Positions 28,150 through 35,714 of a DNA stretch of 64,000 nt are shown piece by piece. The DNA is taken from positions 715,001-779,000 of the forward strand of contig NZ_CP040058.1 of assembly GCF_005280655.1 (NCBI RefSeq). The letters run 5' to 3'. The first letter of the stretch is position 1, and each line of letters starts with the position of its first letter. Source of the DNA: Anaerostipes rhamnosivorans. Its GTDB lineage: Bacteria; Bacillota; Clostridia; Lachnospirales; Lachnospiraceae. Below the pieces are notes generated by a model. The model worked only from the letters and a program-made list of their open reading frames with translations. It was not told the DNA's origin and searched no databases. Position numbers and translations under genes: made by a program.

Positions 28150-28167
28150 AAGGTTTCCTCCTATTGA

Positions 28168-28524
28168 CTACCTGGAAATATCATGGCTGTTATTTTTAAC
28201 GCTCTCATATATAAGGTTGATAAGCCCGGCAATCTGTTTCCAGCGGGTTTCATCTGAGCTTATATAATAATAATTCTTTGTCCCCTCTTTTCTCACGGCA
28301 ACGATTCCCGCCTCTTTTAAAATTTTTATGTGATGAGAGACAGATGGTCTGGTGAGATGCGTTTTCCGGGCGATCTCCCCTACACGGATCCCAGACAGGT
28401 CACTTTCTAAAAGTACGAATAAGATCAGCTGTCTTGTCTCATCACCGATGGCGGTGAAGGCATCTTTGCACTCTGTGAAACCTTGTATGATCTGGCTTAA
28501 TCTTTTTTTACAATCTTGTTCCAT
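28168..28524 (-). CDS. ArsR-family regulator
   Basis: 118 residues with a winged helix (VGEIARKTHLTRPSVSHHIKILKEAG, about 45-75). The alpha-3 Cys-x-Cys metal site of classical ArsR/CadC is absent, so metal sensing is doubtful. It lies between the nitroreductase gene (11 bases) and the EFR1 gene (18 bases) and probably controls this redox operon. Confidence 0.87.
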   Translation of the reverse strand: MEQDCKKRLSQIIQGFTECKDAFTAIGDETRQLILFVLLESDLSGIRVGEIARKTHLTRPSVSHHIKILKEAGIVAVRKEGTKNYYYISSDETRWKQIAGLINLIYESVKNNSHDISR

Positions 28525-28535
28525 GATTCCGTCCT

Positions 28536-29309
28536 CTACATATATCTCACATCTAATTTCTCACGCTGGGCAGAGCGCAGAAATCTTACATTGGGGTATC
28601 CTAAAACCAGAGTCATTGCAACACATTTCCCTCTGGGAACTTTTAATGTTCTCTTTATCTTTCTGGAAATATTCGCGGCGGATGTAAAGAAACCGCTGTA
28701 TAGCAGTCCGAGCCCGTTGGCTTCCGCAACGAATTCCATATTTTGTGCGGCAAGCAGCCCGTTTGTCTTGTCTTTTGCAAGAATTACAATAACAGTGGGT
28801 GCCTGAAAAAAGAAAAAATGATCATGGATTTTATTATTTCTTGCCATGGGACTAAACAAGTCTGCGATAGGTTTGACTTTTCTGAATAGGCGGACTGCCA
28901 TCTGTTCTACTTTGTTCTTTTCTTTGTCAAGGACAATAAAAGATACATCCTGCATATTTTTTGCAGTATGGGTGAGCCTTCCCGCCTCCAGAATCTGGGC
29001 AATCACGGAATCCGGTATTTTTTTGTCTTTAAACTGTCTGACGGTCCGACGGAAACGAATCACATCTAAGACTTCATCAGGATTTAGACGGGCAGTATTT
29101 TTTTTCGTCTGTTGTTTTGTGTTGTAGCCGGTGATTGAGATGGCCTCTTTCGGACATACAGAGGAACAATGTCCGCACATGAGACAGTCTTTTAATAAGA
29201 CCACCGCTTTTTTGTTTTTTATGGCGATATTATGTTCTGGACATGTCTTTGCGCATAATCCACAGCCAATGCATTTGTCAGCATCAATATTTACTCTATG
29301 AGGTTTCAT
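28536..29309 (-). CDS. ferredoxin-nitroreductase fusion
   Basis: 257 residues: two N-terminal [4Fe-4S] motifs (CIGCGLCAKTCP and CLMCGHCSSVCP) followed by an FMN-binding nitroreductase domain starting at RFRRTVRQFKD. Family members reduce nitro compounds or quinone-like substrates, here probably taking electrons from ferredoxin. First gene of the minus-strand operon, from promoter TTGAAA (29370-29365), 16 bases, TATAAT (29348-29343). Confidence 0.9.
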   Translation of the reverse strand: MKPHRVNIDADKCIGCGLCAKTCPEHNIAIKNKKAVVLLKDCLMCGHCSSVCPKEAISITGYNTKQQTKKNTARLNPDEVLDVIRFRRTVRQFKDKKIPDSVIAQILEAGRLTHTAKNMQDVSFIVLDKEKNKVEQMAVRLFRKVKPIADLFSPMARNNKIHDHFFFFQAPTVIVILAKDKTNGLLAAQNMEFVAEANGLGLLYSGFFTSAANISRKIKRTLKVPRGKCVAMTLVLGYPNVRFLRSAQREKLDVRYM

Positions 29310-29342
29310 AAGATTCCTTCCTTTCGTTAAAGATTATGAACC

Positions 29343-29370
29343 ATTATAACAAAGGAAATACAGATTTCAA
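29343..29370 (-). promoter_or_regulatory. promoter of the nitroreductase operon
   Basis: Minus-strand TTGAAA, 16-base spacer, TATAAT, about 35 bases before the nitroreductase ATG. A possible ArsR site overlaps the -10 (TTAT-N8-ATAA), but the arms are too short to be sure. Confidence 0.5.
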
Positions 29371-29420
29371 CATTGGGAAAGAAAGTCTTTACCGTTCCTG
29401 TTTTTTATCATGTTGGATTC

Positions 29421-29484
29421 CTCACAAGAATCTCACATCTTTTTTCATTTCCTCACATCCGGCTCACAGTATTCTTTTTATAAT
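29421..29484 (+). promoter_or_regulatory. direct-repeat activator box and -10
   Basis: CTCACA occurs four times at 29421, 29432, 29452 and 29463. Within each pair the start-to-start spacing is exactly 11 bases, the geometry of OmpR/PhoB-family response regulator boxes. The last pair covers the -35 position of TATAAT (29479-29484), and no normal -35 is present, as in an activator-dependent promoter. Confidence 0.6.
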
Positions 29485-29512
29485 AAAGGTAGAAAGAAAG
29501 GAAAGGAGTTTG

Positions 29513-29914
29513 ATGATGATGTTAAATCGTAAGAAAGAAAAAGACAGCTTGACAATGTTATGTGAGGAGGTCAGACATCTCATTGAAAATAAAGAATACG
29601 GCGTCTGTGAAGAGAAAATAACGGAGGCTATGAAGGAGTATCCCCATGCACCGCAGCCGCACAACCTGATGGGGATTCTGCTGGAGAAGAACGGAAACCA
29701 CATAAAAGCCATGAAACATTTCCGGGCAGCCTGGGCCTTGGACCCCACGTATGTGCCTGCAAGGAGGAATATGGAGCGGTTCTGCAATCTTTACCCGGAG
29801 GGCAGCTGTGCTTTTGACGAATCTGACTGCAGAGATGAAAATAAAAGAACCAGATATGAGACTGTTTATGACGAATACGGCGTAGGCCATATGGTAAGGA
29901 GGGAACTGGCGTAA
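29513..29914 (+). CDS. small tetratricopeptide-repeat protein
   Basis: 133 residues, soluble. The central part (about 40-90) has TPR-like helices (YPHAPQPHNLMGILLEKNGNHIKAMKHFRAAWALDPTY is split over two repeats, read here as motif positions 43-80). The tail is polar and ends MVRRELA. The start is taken at the first of three tandem ATGs after AAGGAG; the long upstream frame has no ribosome site. Function unknown; TPRs mediate protein contacts. Its promoter carries four direct repeats suggestive of a two-component target, and two KdpE-like regulators are encoded nearby. Confidence 0.75.
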   Translation: MMMLNRKKEKDSLTMLCEEVRHLIENKEYGVCEEKITEAMKEYPHAPQPHNLMGILLEKNGNHIKAMKHFRAAWALDPTYVPARRNMERFCNLYPEGSCAFDESDCRDENKRTRYETVYDEYGVGHMVRRELA

Positions 29915-30011
29915 AGGGGACAGATTTTCATTAAACAAAACCTGTGGAAAGTCTGCTATAATAAAGATAAACGTCAATGCAGTCTGATACAGGAAAGGTG
30001 GTTTTGCTTTT

Positions 30012-30848
30012 ATGGAGACAGTGACACTTTCAAACGGAAAACAGATGCCGGCCATCGGCTTCGGCACATGGAAGGCGCCCAGCGATGAGATCACGGTAAA
30101 TGCGGTGAAGACAGCCATCGAATGTGGTTATACCCATATCGATGCGGCGGCAGCCTACCACAATGAGGTCTGGGTGGGCAAAGGCATCCGGGAGAGCGGG
30201 ATCAAGCGGGAAGACTTATTTTTGACTAGCAAACTCTGGAACGATGATCATGGATATGAGTCCACTCTGGCCGCATTTGAGAACACGGTCACGGACCTGG
30301 GTGTGGATTACCTGGATCTGTACCTGATCCATTGGCCCGTGCCGGTAAAGTTTCATGACAATTATATAGAGAAGAACCGGGAAACCTGGAAGGCTTTTGA
30401 AGAGTTGTACAAAGCGGGGAAGGTGGGGGCTATCGGTGTCAGTAATTTTAAACCCCATCACATCGATGAGATCCTGGAAGTATGTGAGATCCCGCCGATG
30501 GTCAATCAGATTGAGTTTCATCCGAGCTGTCTTCAGGAGGAGATCCGGACATACTGTAAAGAAAAAGACATTGTTGTAGAGGCTTACAGTCCGCTGGCAA
30601 ATGGAAAAGTCTTTCAGTGCCAGGAGATCAGAGAAGTGGCGGAGAGAAACGGCGTGAGTGTGGCACAGCTCTGTGTGAAGTATGCGATGCAGCATAAAAC
30701 GGTGCCTCTTGTAAAAAGCGTGACCAGAGAAAGGATCCAGGATAATTTACATCTAGACTTTACGATCAGTGATGAGGATATGAGAGCCATTGATGCCATC
30801 ACCAACTGCGAGGGGTCATACAAGGACAGCGATCATATTAATTTTTAA
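30012..30848 (+). CDS. aldo/keto reductase
   Basis: 278 residues, (beta/alpha)8 barrel. The catalytic tetrad is visible: Asp and Tyr in HIDAAAAYHNE, Lys in LTSKLWN and His in YLIHWPV. NADPH binding is suggested by the C-terminal PLVKSVTRERIQDN. It reduces aldehydes or ketones in the cytoplasm; substrate unknown. GAAAGGTGG precedes the start. A TATAAT at 29957-29962 may be its -10. Terminated by a strong hairpin. Confidence 0.92.
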   Translation: METVTLSNGKQMPAIGFGTWKAPSDEITVNAVKTAIECGYTHIDAAAAYHNEVWVGKGIRESGIKREDLFLTSKLWNDDHGYESTLAAFENTVTDLGVDYLDLYLIHWPVPVKFHDNYIEKNRETWKAFEELYKAGKVGAIGVSNFKPHHIDEILEVCEIPPMVNQIEFHPSCLQEEIRTYCKEKDIVVEAYSPLANGKVFQCQEIREVAERNGVSVAQLCVKYAMQHKTVPLVKSVTRERIQDNLHLDFTISDEDMRAIDAITNCEGSYKDSDHINF

Positions 30849-30870
30849 TAACAGCGGGTTTAGAATTTAT

Positions 30871-30919
30871 AAGCAAGGGAATAAATGAGAATGACTCTCA
30901 TATATTCCCTTGCTTTTTT
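30871..30919 (+). terminator. terminator of the aldo/keto reductase gene
   Basis: Stem AAGCAAGGGAATA / TATTCCCTTGCTT with an inner stem TGAGA / TCTCA, followed by TTTTT. The inner loop sequence TGAGAATGACTCTCA (30886-30900) also resembles a Fur box. Confidence 0.85.
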
Positions 30920-30960
30920 TCGACGACGTGATATGATGTTTACAGTTAGTTAGAACTAAC
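30886..30960. promoter_or_regulatory. putative metalloregulator sites before the flavodoxin cluster
   Basis: TGAGAATGACTCTCA (30886-30900) matches 11 of the 14 defined positions of the 7-1-7 Fur consensus. Further on, TATGAT (30932-30937) may be a -10, and the perfect palindrome GTTAGTT-AG-AACTAAC (30945-30960) sits at the expected transcription start; its TTAG/CTAA arms resemble DtxR-family sites. Whether either is used is an inference from sequence likeness and from the flavodoxin downstream. Confidence 0.5.
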
Positions 30961-30993
30961 CATCGCGCGGTGTAAAAATGAAGCAGGTGAAGC

Positions 30994-31554
30994 ATGAGAG
31001 AGAAAACCTTATCAGATTTAATTGTAGAGCAATGTGCCCCTACATTAGCGGGCATGAAATGCGGCAGTTTATTTAATTATCATCATCAGAAAAGTGCAGA
31101 TGCCAGGCAGGAGATATGTGACTGGAATGAAAGGCTGAATCCTTTTGGGCTGTTTCTGGAGGCGCTTGATTGGAGAGAAGGATCCGTTCTGGTTTATGTG
31201 TATCGGAAAAAGGACCTGGATCAAAGACTCAGGGAGGAAGGCATTGCGGAGCTGCTCGCTGATTTCGGCTATCCCGGAACAGAGCCAGGAGAATGTCTGC
31301 GCCATTTGAAAAGCAGGCTTCTGGAAGATGATTTTCCTCATGAGATCGGTGTGTTCTTAGATTATCCGCTGGGGGATGTTCTGGGATTTATTGAGAACAG
31401 AGGGATGAACTGCAGGCTTTGCGGAATGTGGAAGGTTTACTGCGATCAATGCGAAGCACTTGAACTGTTTAAAAAATATAAGAAATGTAAAGAAGTCTAC
31501 TGGAAATTGTATCAGCAGGGCAGGGGTATCTTAAAGATGACCGTTGCGGCATAG
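30994..31554 (+). CDS. DUF3793 family protein
   Basis: 186 residues of the DUF3793 family, recognised by the N-terminal APTLAG motif, the central FPHEIGVFLDYPLGDVLGFI and the C-terminal NCRLCGMWKVYCD with CxxC. No biochemical function is established. Members commonly adjoin flavodoxin and DUF2325 genes in Clostridia, as here (13 and then 63 bases apart). The ribosome site is weak (GCAGGTG). Probably soluble; the cysteines may bind a metal. Confidence 0.85.
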   Translation: MREKTLSDLIVEQCAPTLAGMKCGSLFNYHHQKSADARQEICDWNERLNPFGLFLEALDWREGSVLVYVYRKKDLDQRLREEGIAELLADFGYPGTEPGECLRHLKSRLLEDDFPHEIGVFLDYPLGDVLGFIENRGMNCRLCGMWKVYCDQCEALELFKKYKKCKEVYWKLYQQGRGILKMTVAA

Positions 31555-31566
31555 GAAGGAGCTATC

Positions 31567-32004
31567 ATGGCAAAAGTATTCATCGCATTTTGGAGCGGCA
31601 CAGGAAATACAGGTATCATGGCGGAGGCAATCGCTAAAGGAGTTACAGCTGCAGGAGGAACTCCCGAATTTTTGGATGTGGAATCAGCTTCTGCGGACAT
31701 ATTAAAAGAGACAAAGGCATTCGCGCTGGGATGCCCGTCCATGGGTGTGGAGCAGCTGGAGGAATCAGCAATGGAACCTTTTGTTGAGGAAGTGGAAGCC
31801 TTTGCTTCAGGAAAGCAGATTGCGCTTTTCGGCTCTTATGGATGGGGAGACGGAGAATGGATGCGTGACTGGACTGACCGCATGACAGGGGCCGGTGCGA
31901 AGGTGATCGACGGGGAAGGCCTGATCGCCCATGAGACTCCGGACGACGATGCAAAAGCAGACTGTGTAAGTCTCGGAAAAGCATTGGCTGCGGCGGCAGA
32001 GTAA
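31567..32004 (+). CDS. flavodoxin
   Basis: 145 residues, short-chain clostridial flavodoxin. FMN phosphate loop WSGTGNTGIM, second loop near CPSMGVEQLEE, and third loop FGSYGWGDGEW. It carries low-potential electrons in the cytoplasm and usually replaces ferredoxin when iron is scarce. ATG follows GGAAGGAG. Followed by a hairpin with TTTT. Confidence 0.94.
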   Translation: MAKVFIAFWSGTGNTGIMAEAIAKGVTAAGGTPEFLDVESASADILKETKAFALGCPSMGVEQLEESAMEPFVEEVEAFASGKQIALFGSYGWGDGEWMRDWTDRMTGAGAKVIDGEGLIAHETPDDDAKADCVSLGKALAAAAE

Positions 32005-32022
32005 AAGAAGAGATGATATTCC

Positions 32023-32047
32023 GGAGCCGGTTTTGCCGGCTCCTTTT
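32023..32047 (+). terminator. terminator after flavodoxin gene
   Basis: Perfect eight-base stem GGAGCCGG / CCGGCTCC with loop TTTTG and a short TTTT. Short T run, so probably partial read-through into the DUF2325 gene. Confidence 0.65.
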
Positions 32048-32066
32048 CAAACAGAGGAGGTTTCTT

Positions 32067-32345
32067 ATGAGTGTTGTGATCATTGGAGGACATGACCGGA
32101 TGGTCTGTCAGTATAAAAGGATCTGTAAAGAGTATAACTGCAAAGCAAAGGTGTTTACCCAGATGAGCGCGAAACTGGGGAAACAGGTAGGCAGTCCTGA
32201 CTTAGTTGTTCTATTCACCAATACAGTTTCCCACAAGATGGTGAAATGTGCCCTCTGCGAGGCGAAAAGGAGTAAGGCAAAAATCGTGCGGTCCCACAGC
32301 AGCAGTGAGGCGGCTTTGGAATCCATCTTAGCGCAGTGCTCATGA
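32067..32345 (+). CDS. DUF2325 family protein
   Basis: 92 residues. MSVVIIGGHDRM at the start and DLVVLFTNTVSHKM in the middle are typical of DUF2325, with a C-terminal SSSEAAL. ATG 32067 follows AGAGGAGG. Function unknown; in Clostridia it often accompanies DUF3793, flavodoxin or iron transport genes. Conserved cysteines (residues 14, 19, 24) could be redox active or bind metal. Confidence 0.85.
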   Translation: MSVVIIGGHDRMVCQYKRICKEYNCKAKVFTQMSAKLGKQVGSPDLVVLFTNTVSHKMVKCALCEAKRSKAKIVRSHSSSEAALESILAQCS

Positions 32346-32400
32346 AAAACCTCATACTGCCAGATTGAATGCAGAAAAATTTTTATCCAAAACCTCATAC
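32346..32400. repeat. direct repeat AAAACCTCATAC
   Basis: The 12-mer AAAACCTCATAC occurs at 32346-32357 and 32389-32400, 43 bases apart (about four helical turns). Each copy is followed by a similar AGAAAAAT/T-rich stretch. A -10-like TATAAT lies at 32431-32436, with no good -35, so these may be activator sites. Confidence 0.55.
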
Positions 32401-32504
32401 CGGCTGATAGAAAAATCCCTTTTTTTATTGTATAATGATTAAGAACAGAAGTCTTTTTTTCAGGTAATAGAAAAAAGAATTGACAGGAAAAGAAGGAGAG
32501 GGAT

Positions 32505-32600
32505 ATGCTGCTGAGCAGGATAAGGCACCGTTTTGAGATGAAAAAAGAGAAGACTGGAGCGCCTGAAAAGGGGGCGGATTTCCAAAGTCATGGGAGTTGA
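32505..32600 (+). CDS. possible leader peptide
   Basis: A 31-codon frame, MLLSRIRHRFEMKKEK at its start, with a good ribosome site (AAGGAGAGGG). It runs through the 5' arm of a long hairpin and stops (TGA 32598-32600) in its apical loop. It is highly basic. It is too short to be sure it is translated, but its position suggests a leader whose translation would open the hairpin. Confidence 0.4.
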   Translation: MLLSRIRHRFEMKKEKTGAPEKGADFQSHGS

Positions 32601-32634
32601 CGGATTTTGGAACCGGACCCTTTTCAGACGCTCC
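32556..32634 (+). terminator. 79-base hairpin before the surface protein gene
   Basis: Outer arms GGAGCGCCTGAAAAGGG (32556-32572) and CCCTTTTCAGACGCTCC (32618-32634) match at 16 of 17 positions. An inner CGG.TTCCAAA / TTTGGAACCG stem and a GTCA / TGAC tip extend it to nearly the whole length. ATTTTATTTCTT follows. It can be a transcription attenuator of the surface protein gene or a small palindromic mobile element. Confidence 0.6.
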
Positions 32635-32751
32635 ATTTTATTTCTTGGAAAGCAGACACCTTACGGGAAAGTTCGTTGCGAGGATTGCTGGGAAAAACTG
32701 GAATACAATGTGGAATGCGGCAACAAGGAAAAGAAAGGAGAGATGCGGGCG

Positions 32752-35535
32752 ATGAAAAAGAAAAGAGGAAACAAAGTTTTGTGTATCATGATGGCGGTTT
32801 GCCTGACGGTGACAACGGTTTTACTCAGCTTTCCGGAGGATATCTATGGGGCGGACAGCTCGATGGGGAGGTATTTGGAGAGCATAACTGTAGATGCAGA
32901 GACAGGGACTTCTTATAGGGATCGGTATGATACTAATTTTTATAATAAAATCAAAAATGAGTATAACACTTCCTACACGAAGGAGGAGCCTCTGCAAATC
33001 AATAACGCCGGGCAACTTGCAGCCTTTTCCGCGGTAGTGAGGAATGAGCCGAAGTGTGACTTCAAGGGTAAATTCGTCAAATTAACGAGCGATATTGATC
33101 TGGAAGGAACGCCCCTGAAGATTGAGAAAGAGACGACGGGAGCCCCAGACCCAGATATACGTTACGAAACATTTAAGGCTACAATCAAGACGTCGGATGG
33201 TTCAGAGAAAGTTTCCAATACGTGGGCGCCGATCGGGTCGAACAAAACACCTTTTAGGGGGAGCTTTGACGGAGATAAACATACAATAAAGGGGATGGTT
33301 GTTTATGAGAAACTAAACGACCCGAAGGATGATACATTTGTGGGCCTCTTTGGCCGTGTGGAGGCTGGAACCATCCGGAATCTGGGAATTGAAAACGCTT
33401 ATGTAATGGTGAAGGTTACGAATGGGCAAAACTATGTTGCTGCAGGGTCCCTGGTTGGAACTATGAGGGAGGGAGTTCACATAGAAAACTGCTATGGAAG
33501 CGGCGGCGCAGTCTGTGTTTCCTCTAAGCTTAATAGAAAAGATATAGGTACTGGGGGTGATGCGGGAGGCCTGGTTGGAAGCAGTATAAGAGGGATTCAG
33601 GGGGAACAGACTGAACCCCTACCGTGTGAAATAAAAGACAGCTATGGAAACGTCGATGCCTATGTTGCTATTGATGGGGTGGGAGGTGCAATAAGCCATG
33701 CGGGAGGTCTTGCTGGATGGAATAGTTTTGATATAGAAAACAGCTTTGGAAGCGGCGATGCCTATAGTACAAGTTTAAATTCAGGTAAGATAAGCGTTCA
33801 GGCCTATGCGGGAGGCTTGGTTGGGTATAATGAGAGTGATACGGCTTTTAAGGAAGATCGAACAAAAAGTATAAAAAACAGCTATGGAAGTGGCAAGGCT
33901 GCTGCTTATGCTTACAACTCGAAACCGCTAACGCAGGATGGCGCTAACAATCAAGAAGTAAAGGCCTATGCGGGAGGTCTGGCTGGGTCTAATCTTCGGG
34001 CGGCTATAGAAAGCTGCTATGGAAGAGGTGATGTCTATGCCGCGTCTTTTGTTGATGATCCTGATAATAATTATACTACGGATAGTTGTATGAGCCTATA
34101 TGGGGGCCTATTGGGAACGAATTCGTCTGATGGTGAGATAAGGAACAGCTACCGAAACAGTGATGCGAAGATGGCGGGCCTACGGGGAGACAAAGTTCTC
34201 ACGGAGACTACAAAAATAAACAAGGACGGAATGTCCCTGACCCGCCAGGAAATGACCGGAACCGGTCCGGGCCGGGCGAGTGAGAAGATGAAGGGATTCG
34301 ATCCGGGCGTCTGGATCTTTACGGAAGACCGTGATCTTAATGCGGCAGCCGGTGAGCGGATTGGATATTTTCCCAGACTGGCTGCGATTAACTATCCTTC
34401 AGGCAGTGAACCGAGTTATCAGAAGACGGATGCACTGGAACCTGAAATCACCTCTGACCTGAGTACACAGGAAATCCTCTACAACAGAGGAACCCGGGCA
34501 GCGGCACTCGAGATTAAGGCCCGGGTGGGCGATAGCGGGGCGTTGGAGTATCAATGGTACCAAAGCGAGCGTAATGTGACGGCAGGCGGGACGAAGCTGA
34601 CTGGAGAGGACAAAGCATCGTATACTCCGCCGACCGATACCGTCGGTACCAGGTACTATTACTGCATTGTGACCAATGAAAATAACCAGGCAACCGGAGC
34701 GAAAACTGCCGTCAGCACCAGCAAAGCGGCGAAGATCACTGTAACAATGGATCATGTCCATAACTGGCTGTCAAACTGGAGCAGCGACGATACGCATCAT
34801 TGGCACAAATGCAAAGCAGCGGCCTGTCCGGTGAAGGATAAGAGGAATATGAACGGCTATGCACCCCATCAGAAAAACAAGGGTGTCGTAACAAAAAAAC
34901 CAACCTATACCCAGACAGGTGTGAAGACGTATTCCTGTAAAATCTGCGGTCACGCTATGAAAATGGAGAAACTTCCGAAGCTTGTGCCGGGAGCACCAAA
35001 TGTGAAATCCTCCACGACCTATAAGACAGTGAAGCTTTCCTGGAAGAGAGTGAAAGGAGTCAAAGGTTATCAGATCTACCGGGCATCAAAAAAGAACGGA
35101 AAGTATAAAAAGGTGAAGACGACCAAAGCCGGCTCCTGGACCAACAAAAAGCTGACCACAGGAAAGACTTATTACTACAAGGTGCGCGCTTATAAGAAAG
35201 AGGGCAAAAAGACCGTCTATGGAAGCTTCTCTAAAAAAGTGAAAGCAGTGCCGAGGACAAAAGCGCCCAAGTTTACGTTAAAGCCCGGCAGAAGAAGCAT
35301 CAGGGTGGTCTGGAAGAAAGTAGATGGCGGCCACGGTTACCGGATCTACCGTGCCAGGAGCAAAGACGGGAAATATAAGATGCTCAAGGATTCCAGAGCC
35401 TATATCCCAGGCTATACAAGTATCGGCATTACCGCAAACCATAAGTATTATTATAAGCTGCGTTCTTATCGGATTGTAAAAGGAAAGAAGGTTTACAGCG
35501 CCTATACGAAGGTGAAGACCGTGAGAACAAAATAA
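32752..35535 (+). CDS. secreted GLUG/fibronectin-type surface protein
   Basis: 927 residues. Basic N-terminus and a hydrophobic signal helix (LCIMMAVCLTVTTVLL) with likely cleavage near YGA-DSS. Residues about 70-540 hold GLUG-type repeats (GGLVGS, GGLAGW, GGLVGY, GGLAGS, GGLLGT, each followed by 'SYGSGDAY'-like turns). Then an Ig-like segment with a Trp/Cys pair, a zinc-ribbon-like CxxC region (HNWLSNW, CKICGH) and two Fn3 domains (YRASKKNGKYKKV and YRARSKDGKYKML). No LPXTG sorting signal or C-terminal anchor. Probably adheres to surfaces or glycans. Start 32752 or ATG 32743, both near AAAGGAGAG. The middle is AT-richer than its neighbours. Confidence 0.85.
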   Translation: MKKKRGNKVLCIMMAVCLTVTTVLLSFPEDIYGADSSMGRYLESITVDAETGTSYRDRYDTNFYNKIKNEYNTSYTKEEPLQINNAGQLAAFSAVVRNEPKCDFKGKFVKLTSDIDLEGTPLKIEKETTGAPDPDIRYETFKATIKTSDGSEKVSNTWAPIGSNKTPFRGSFDGDKHTIKGMVVYEKLNDPKDDTFVGLFGRVEAGTIRNLGIENAYVMVKVTNGQNYVAAGSLVGTMREGVHIENCYGSGGAVCVSSKLNRKDIGTGGDAGGLVGSSIRGIQGEQTEPLPCEIKDSYGNVDAYVAIDGVGGAISHAGGLAGWNSFDIENSFGSGDAYSTSLNSGKISVQAYAGGLVGYNESDTAFKEDRTKSIKNSYGSGKAAAYAYNSKPLTQDGANNQEVKAYAGGLAGSNLRAAIESCYGRGDVYAASFVDDPDNNYTTDSCMSLYGGLLGTNSSDGEIRNSYRNSDAKMAGLRGDKVLTETTKINKDGMSLTRQEMTGTGPGRASEKMKGFDPGVWIFTEDRDLNAAAGERIGYFPRLAAINYPSGSEPSYQKTDALEPEITSDLSTQEILYNRGTRAAALEIKARVGDSGALEYQWYQSERNVTAGGTKLTGEDKASYTPPTDTVGTRYYYCIVTNENNQATGAKTAVSTSKAAKITVTMDHVHNWLSNWSSDDTHHWHKCKAAACPVKDKRNMNGYAPHQKNKGVVTKKPTYTQTGVKTYSCKICGHAMKMEKLPKLVPGAPNVKSSTTYKTVKLSWKRVKGVKGYQIYRASKKNGKYKKVKTTKAGSWTNKKLTTGKTYYYKVRAYKKEGKKTVYGSFSKKVKAVPRTKAPKFTLKPGRRSIRVVWKKVDGGHGYRIYRARSKDGKYKMLKDSRAYIPGYTSIGITANHKYYYKLRSYRIVKGKKVYSAYTKVKTVRTK

Positions 35536-35542
35536 AGACAGA

Positions 35543-35578
35543 CAGCAGGCAGGAAAACACGATCCCGCCTGCTGTTTT
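35543..35578 (+). terminator. terminator of the surface protein gene
   Basis: Stem CAGCAGGC / GCCTGCTG with an inner GG/CC pair, followed by TTTT. It lies seven bases past the stop codon. Confidence 0.8.
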
Positions 35579-35620
35579 CAGTGTGCAGCTTTGTTTTGCC
35601 AAAAATCCTTCCATCAAAAC

Positions 35621-35666
35621 CTTACAGGAAGTGTAAGTGTTTTCTCACGGTATTATTTTGTATAAT
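35621..35666 (+). promoter_or_regulatory. BceR-like operator and promoter
   Basis: Inverted repeat CTTACA-GGAAG-TGTAAG (35621-35637), close to the BceR-family consensus TNACA-N4-TGTAA, sits just upstream of the poor -35 (TGTTTT, 35638) of a perfect -10 TATAAT (35661-35666). This is the geometry of a response-regulator-activated promoter. Confidence 0.65.
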
Positions 35667-35714
35667 AGGGTCAGACGAATAACAGAGGTTTCTGACTGTG
35701 AGAAAGGATAGAAA

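Noticed and set aside
32480-32485. TTGACA as a -35 box before the surface protein
   Set aside because: It lies only about 25 bases before the leader start and overlaps the ribosome-site region, leaving no room for a -10.
33480-34170. CRISPR-like or tandem DNA repeat in the surface protein gene
   Set aside because: The repetition is at protein level (GLUG motifs with varying DNA and spacing), not an array of identical repeats.
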